Positions 62,868 through 64,000 of a DNA stretch of 64,000 nt are shown piece after piece. A program made the translations under genes and the position numbers. The DNA lies in the NCBI RefSeq assembly GCF_024347475.1, contig NZ_AP025488.1, positions 1,364,001 to 1,428,000 of the forward strand, read 5' to 3'. Under the pieces are notes generated by a model. The model had not been told where the DNA came from, did no database searches, and worked only from the letters and a program-made list of their open reading frames with translations. Each line of letters starts with the position of its first letter. Position 1 is the first letter of the stretch. This DNA is from Vibrio fortis (GTDB lineage Bacteria > Pseudomonadota > Gammaproteobacteria > Enterobacterales > Vibrionaceae).

Positions 62868-62891
62868 TACGTTCTTCAAGCTTCAGTCGCA

Positions 62892-62930
62892 ACAAACCCC
62901 TGTATGTCGCCATACTGGGGTTTGTTTTAT
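62892..62930 (+). terminator. Terminator of yajD
   Basis: ACAAACCCC ... GGGGTTTGT stem, followed by TTTAT. Confidence 0.85.
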
Positions 62931-62959
62931 CTAGTGCCACTATAAATAATGGCGAGATC

Positions 62960-62987
62960 AAAAAAGCCTTCCGAAGAAGGCTTTTTA
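62960..62987 (-). terminator. Terminator of the 126-aa membrane gene
   Basis: On the minus strand AAAAAGCCTTC ... GAAGGCTTTTTT, an 11-bp stem with a tight 4-nt loop and a T-run. Confidence 0.88.
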
Positions 62988-63001
62988 AAGAAGAATCTGA
63001 T

Positions 63002-63382
63002 TTACGCTGCTGCTTGTTTGCGAGCCTCTTCAATCTGCTTCTCACGTTTCTTTAGTGTTAGCTTATCGCGGTAAGAGAACCATACGTAAGACACAACCAC
63101 TAAGAAGAACAGGTAAGACAACGAGAAGATAAACGGTGACTGGATAATGTCGTTCGAGATGCCCCAAGAGACACCGATAACCGTTACCGCAATTTTCGCG
63201 AAGAAGCCACATAGCAATAGTACCAGAGCCAGTTGTGGGAAACGCGTGCTGCGAAATGCCAACCAGTAGCAACTACCTACAGCTAGTGCCGCAATGTAGA
63301 AGCCGAACAAGAAAGAATGAATATGATCAGCAGCTGCAACACCACCAGTAATCGACATCAATAGAATTAAAAATAGTTTCAT
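63002..63382 (-). CDS. 126-aa membrane protein of unknown function
   Basis: Four hydrophobic helices (KLFLILLMSITGGVAA; SFLFGFYIAALAVGSCYWLAF; LALVLLLCGFFAKIAVTVIG; IFSLSYLFFLVVVSYVWF) and a charged C-terminal helix KKREKQIEEARKQAAA. Start at 63382 after GAGGCGAG; open to 63529 but without support. No family recognised. Confidence 0.7.
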   Translation of the reverse strand: MKLFLILLMSITGGVAAADHIHSFLFGFYIAALAVGSCYWLAFRSTRFPQLALVLLLCGFFAKIAVTVIGVSWGISNDIIQSPFIFSLSYLFFLVVVSYVWFSYRDKLTLKKREKQIEEARKQAAA

Positions 63383-63975
63383 AATACTCGCCTCATGTAG
63401 ACTAGAAACGCATCCTTTCAAATTTGGAATCTCAGTTTGCGTACTATTTTCCCACTTTTTTCGCACAAAACAAGCCCAAAAACTGAACAAATTGTAACCA
63501 AAATGGTCTGCAAACACCTGTGTTAACAACTGGTTAACATTAAGCTTTTCAAGAAACTAAGTCCCCTCTGGCCTTATGGCCAATATTGGTTAAATTGATT
63601 TATTTTGTTACACAAAATTAACCATCGAAATAAATTAAAATTAATTGCAATGATGTGATGGTCGCACGCTTTGTAGGGGTACTGTAGAAATGGCTTCGGT
63701 TAACGCTATGAATAGTGAAGGCTGAATGACCGTTTTGTACAAAAAAGAAAGGTGTTCACAACAACTACAACACCAAGAAAAAACAGTTCTTTAACAACTC
63801 AAGTTTTATTTTGATAAAAGGGTAAAAAGAGATTCCAATCACATTTTTATTGGTTATAATCCGCGCTCTTTTGCGCTATCTGTTGATAAACGCAAACTAA
63901 TTTTGAATAAACCATCACAATAACCCGTTTTCTTTTGAGTTACCCGCTCAATGGATGACAGAAACGAGAATAAAA
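63383..63975. other. Long upstream region with a TATAAT box
   Basis: 593 nt without a supported gene. TATAAT at 63855-63860 is a perfect -10, but the position 17 nt upstream offers only a weak -35 (ATTCCA). A TTGATA at 63811-63816 is too far away for it. I see no RNA gene or riboswitch here with confidence. Confidence 0.45.
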
Positions 63976-64000
63976 ATGAGCAAGATTGATAAAGCTACAC
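63976..64000 (+). CDS. Start of a gene leaving the window
   Basis: ATG at 63976 opens MSKIDKAT before the window ends. The ribosome site is weak (ACGAGAA). Eight codons are too few to name it. Confidence 0.45.

Overview
The window reads as a Vibrio chromosome segment. Gene families, gene order and moderate GC all fit, and the VCR-type attC repeats are a Vibrio hallmark; a Splendidus-clade relative is my guess. Ribose, fructose and nitrate-assimilation operons are often on the second chromosome in vibrios, so chromosome 2 is plausible, but nothing here proves it. No rRNA, tRNA, CRISPR array, integrase or complete insertion sequence was seen.

Layout. (1) 1-7.3 kb: the 5' part of an outer-membrane beta-barrel gene, then a complete ribose operon rbsDACBK-rbsR with two perfect 16-bp RbsR-type operators. 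(2) 7.3-17 kb: a c-di-GMP-type EAL-HDOD protein divergent from a CHASE3 hybrid histidine kinase, two RDD membrane proteins, a 49-aa membrane microprotein, and small accessory genes (GNAT, NIPSNAP, lipoprotein, DoxX, LysE). (3) 17.3-20.9 kb: an AT-rich four-gene surface-glycosylation operon (GT-C-like membrane protein, methyltransferase, EamA/SMR-like flippase, GT2), probably acquired. (4) 21-22.3 kb: a small protein, a second LysE and an ABM-domain protein. (5) 22.5-28.4 kb: a cluster of integron cassettes without an integrase (CALIN). It has three 121-nt VCR-like attC sites, one of 120 nt, one degenerate and one interrupted next to an IS110/IS1111-type transposase relic. The cassettes encode an esterase (membership uncertain), an OGFr-domain protein, an unknown membrane protein, a Nudix hydrolase, an inverted gene with a HEPN-like motif, and two unknown proteins. 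(6) 28.6-30.5 kb: a 38-aa zinc ribbon downstream of an unknown 198-aa protein, then a RarD-type permease.

(7) 30.8-40.5 kb: nitrate assimilation. nasA is divergent from nirB-nirD, followed by a nitrate MFS transporter and a PP2C phosphatase-Ser/Thr kinase fusion. The divergent nasA/nirB region carries two opposed sigma-54 promoters with repeated TGCACCA half-sites midway between them. (8) 40.6-45.9 kb: Cra/FruR divergent from the fructose PTS operon fruBKA, with three Cra-type operators between. (9) 45.9-56 kb: an envelope-stress or efflux module. An ABC-type six-helix membrane domain without an ATPase, an RND adaptor, an RND pump and an AraC regulator lie on the minus strand. Divergent from them are an exported protein, a sterol-desaturase-family hydroxylase, an OmpR-type regulator, its kinase and a 50-aa membrane protein. 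The motif GGTTACC-N4-GRTTACC occurs before both the first and the last gene of the plus-strand group, about 10 nt upstream of a -10-like hexamer, so I propose it as the regulator's box. (10) 56.2-64 kb: a DOPA-dioxygenase-like protein, a 1477-aa AcfD/SslE-type M60 lipoprotein metalloprotease, a YghU-type glutathione transferase, a YajD-like HNH protein, a small membrane protein, and the first codons of a gene leaving the window.

Most of the window is ordinary Vibrio metabolism. The parts most worth pursuing are the cassette cluster with its unknown, possibly defensive genes, and the two-component/efflux/hydroxylase module with its repeated operator.
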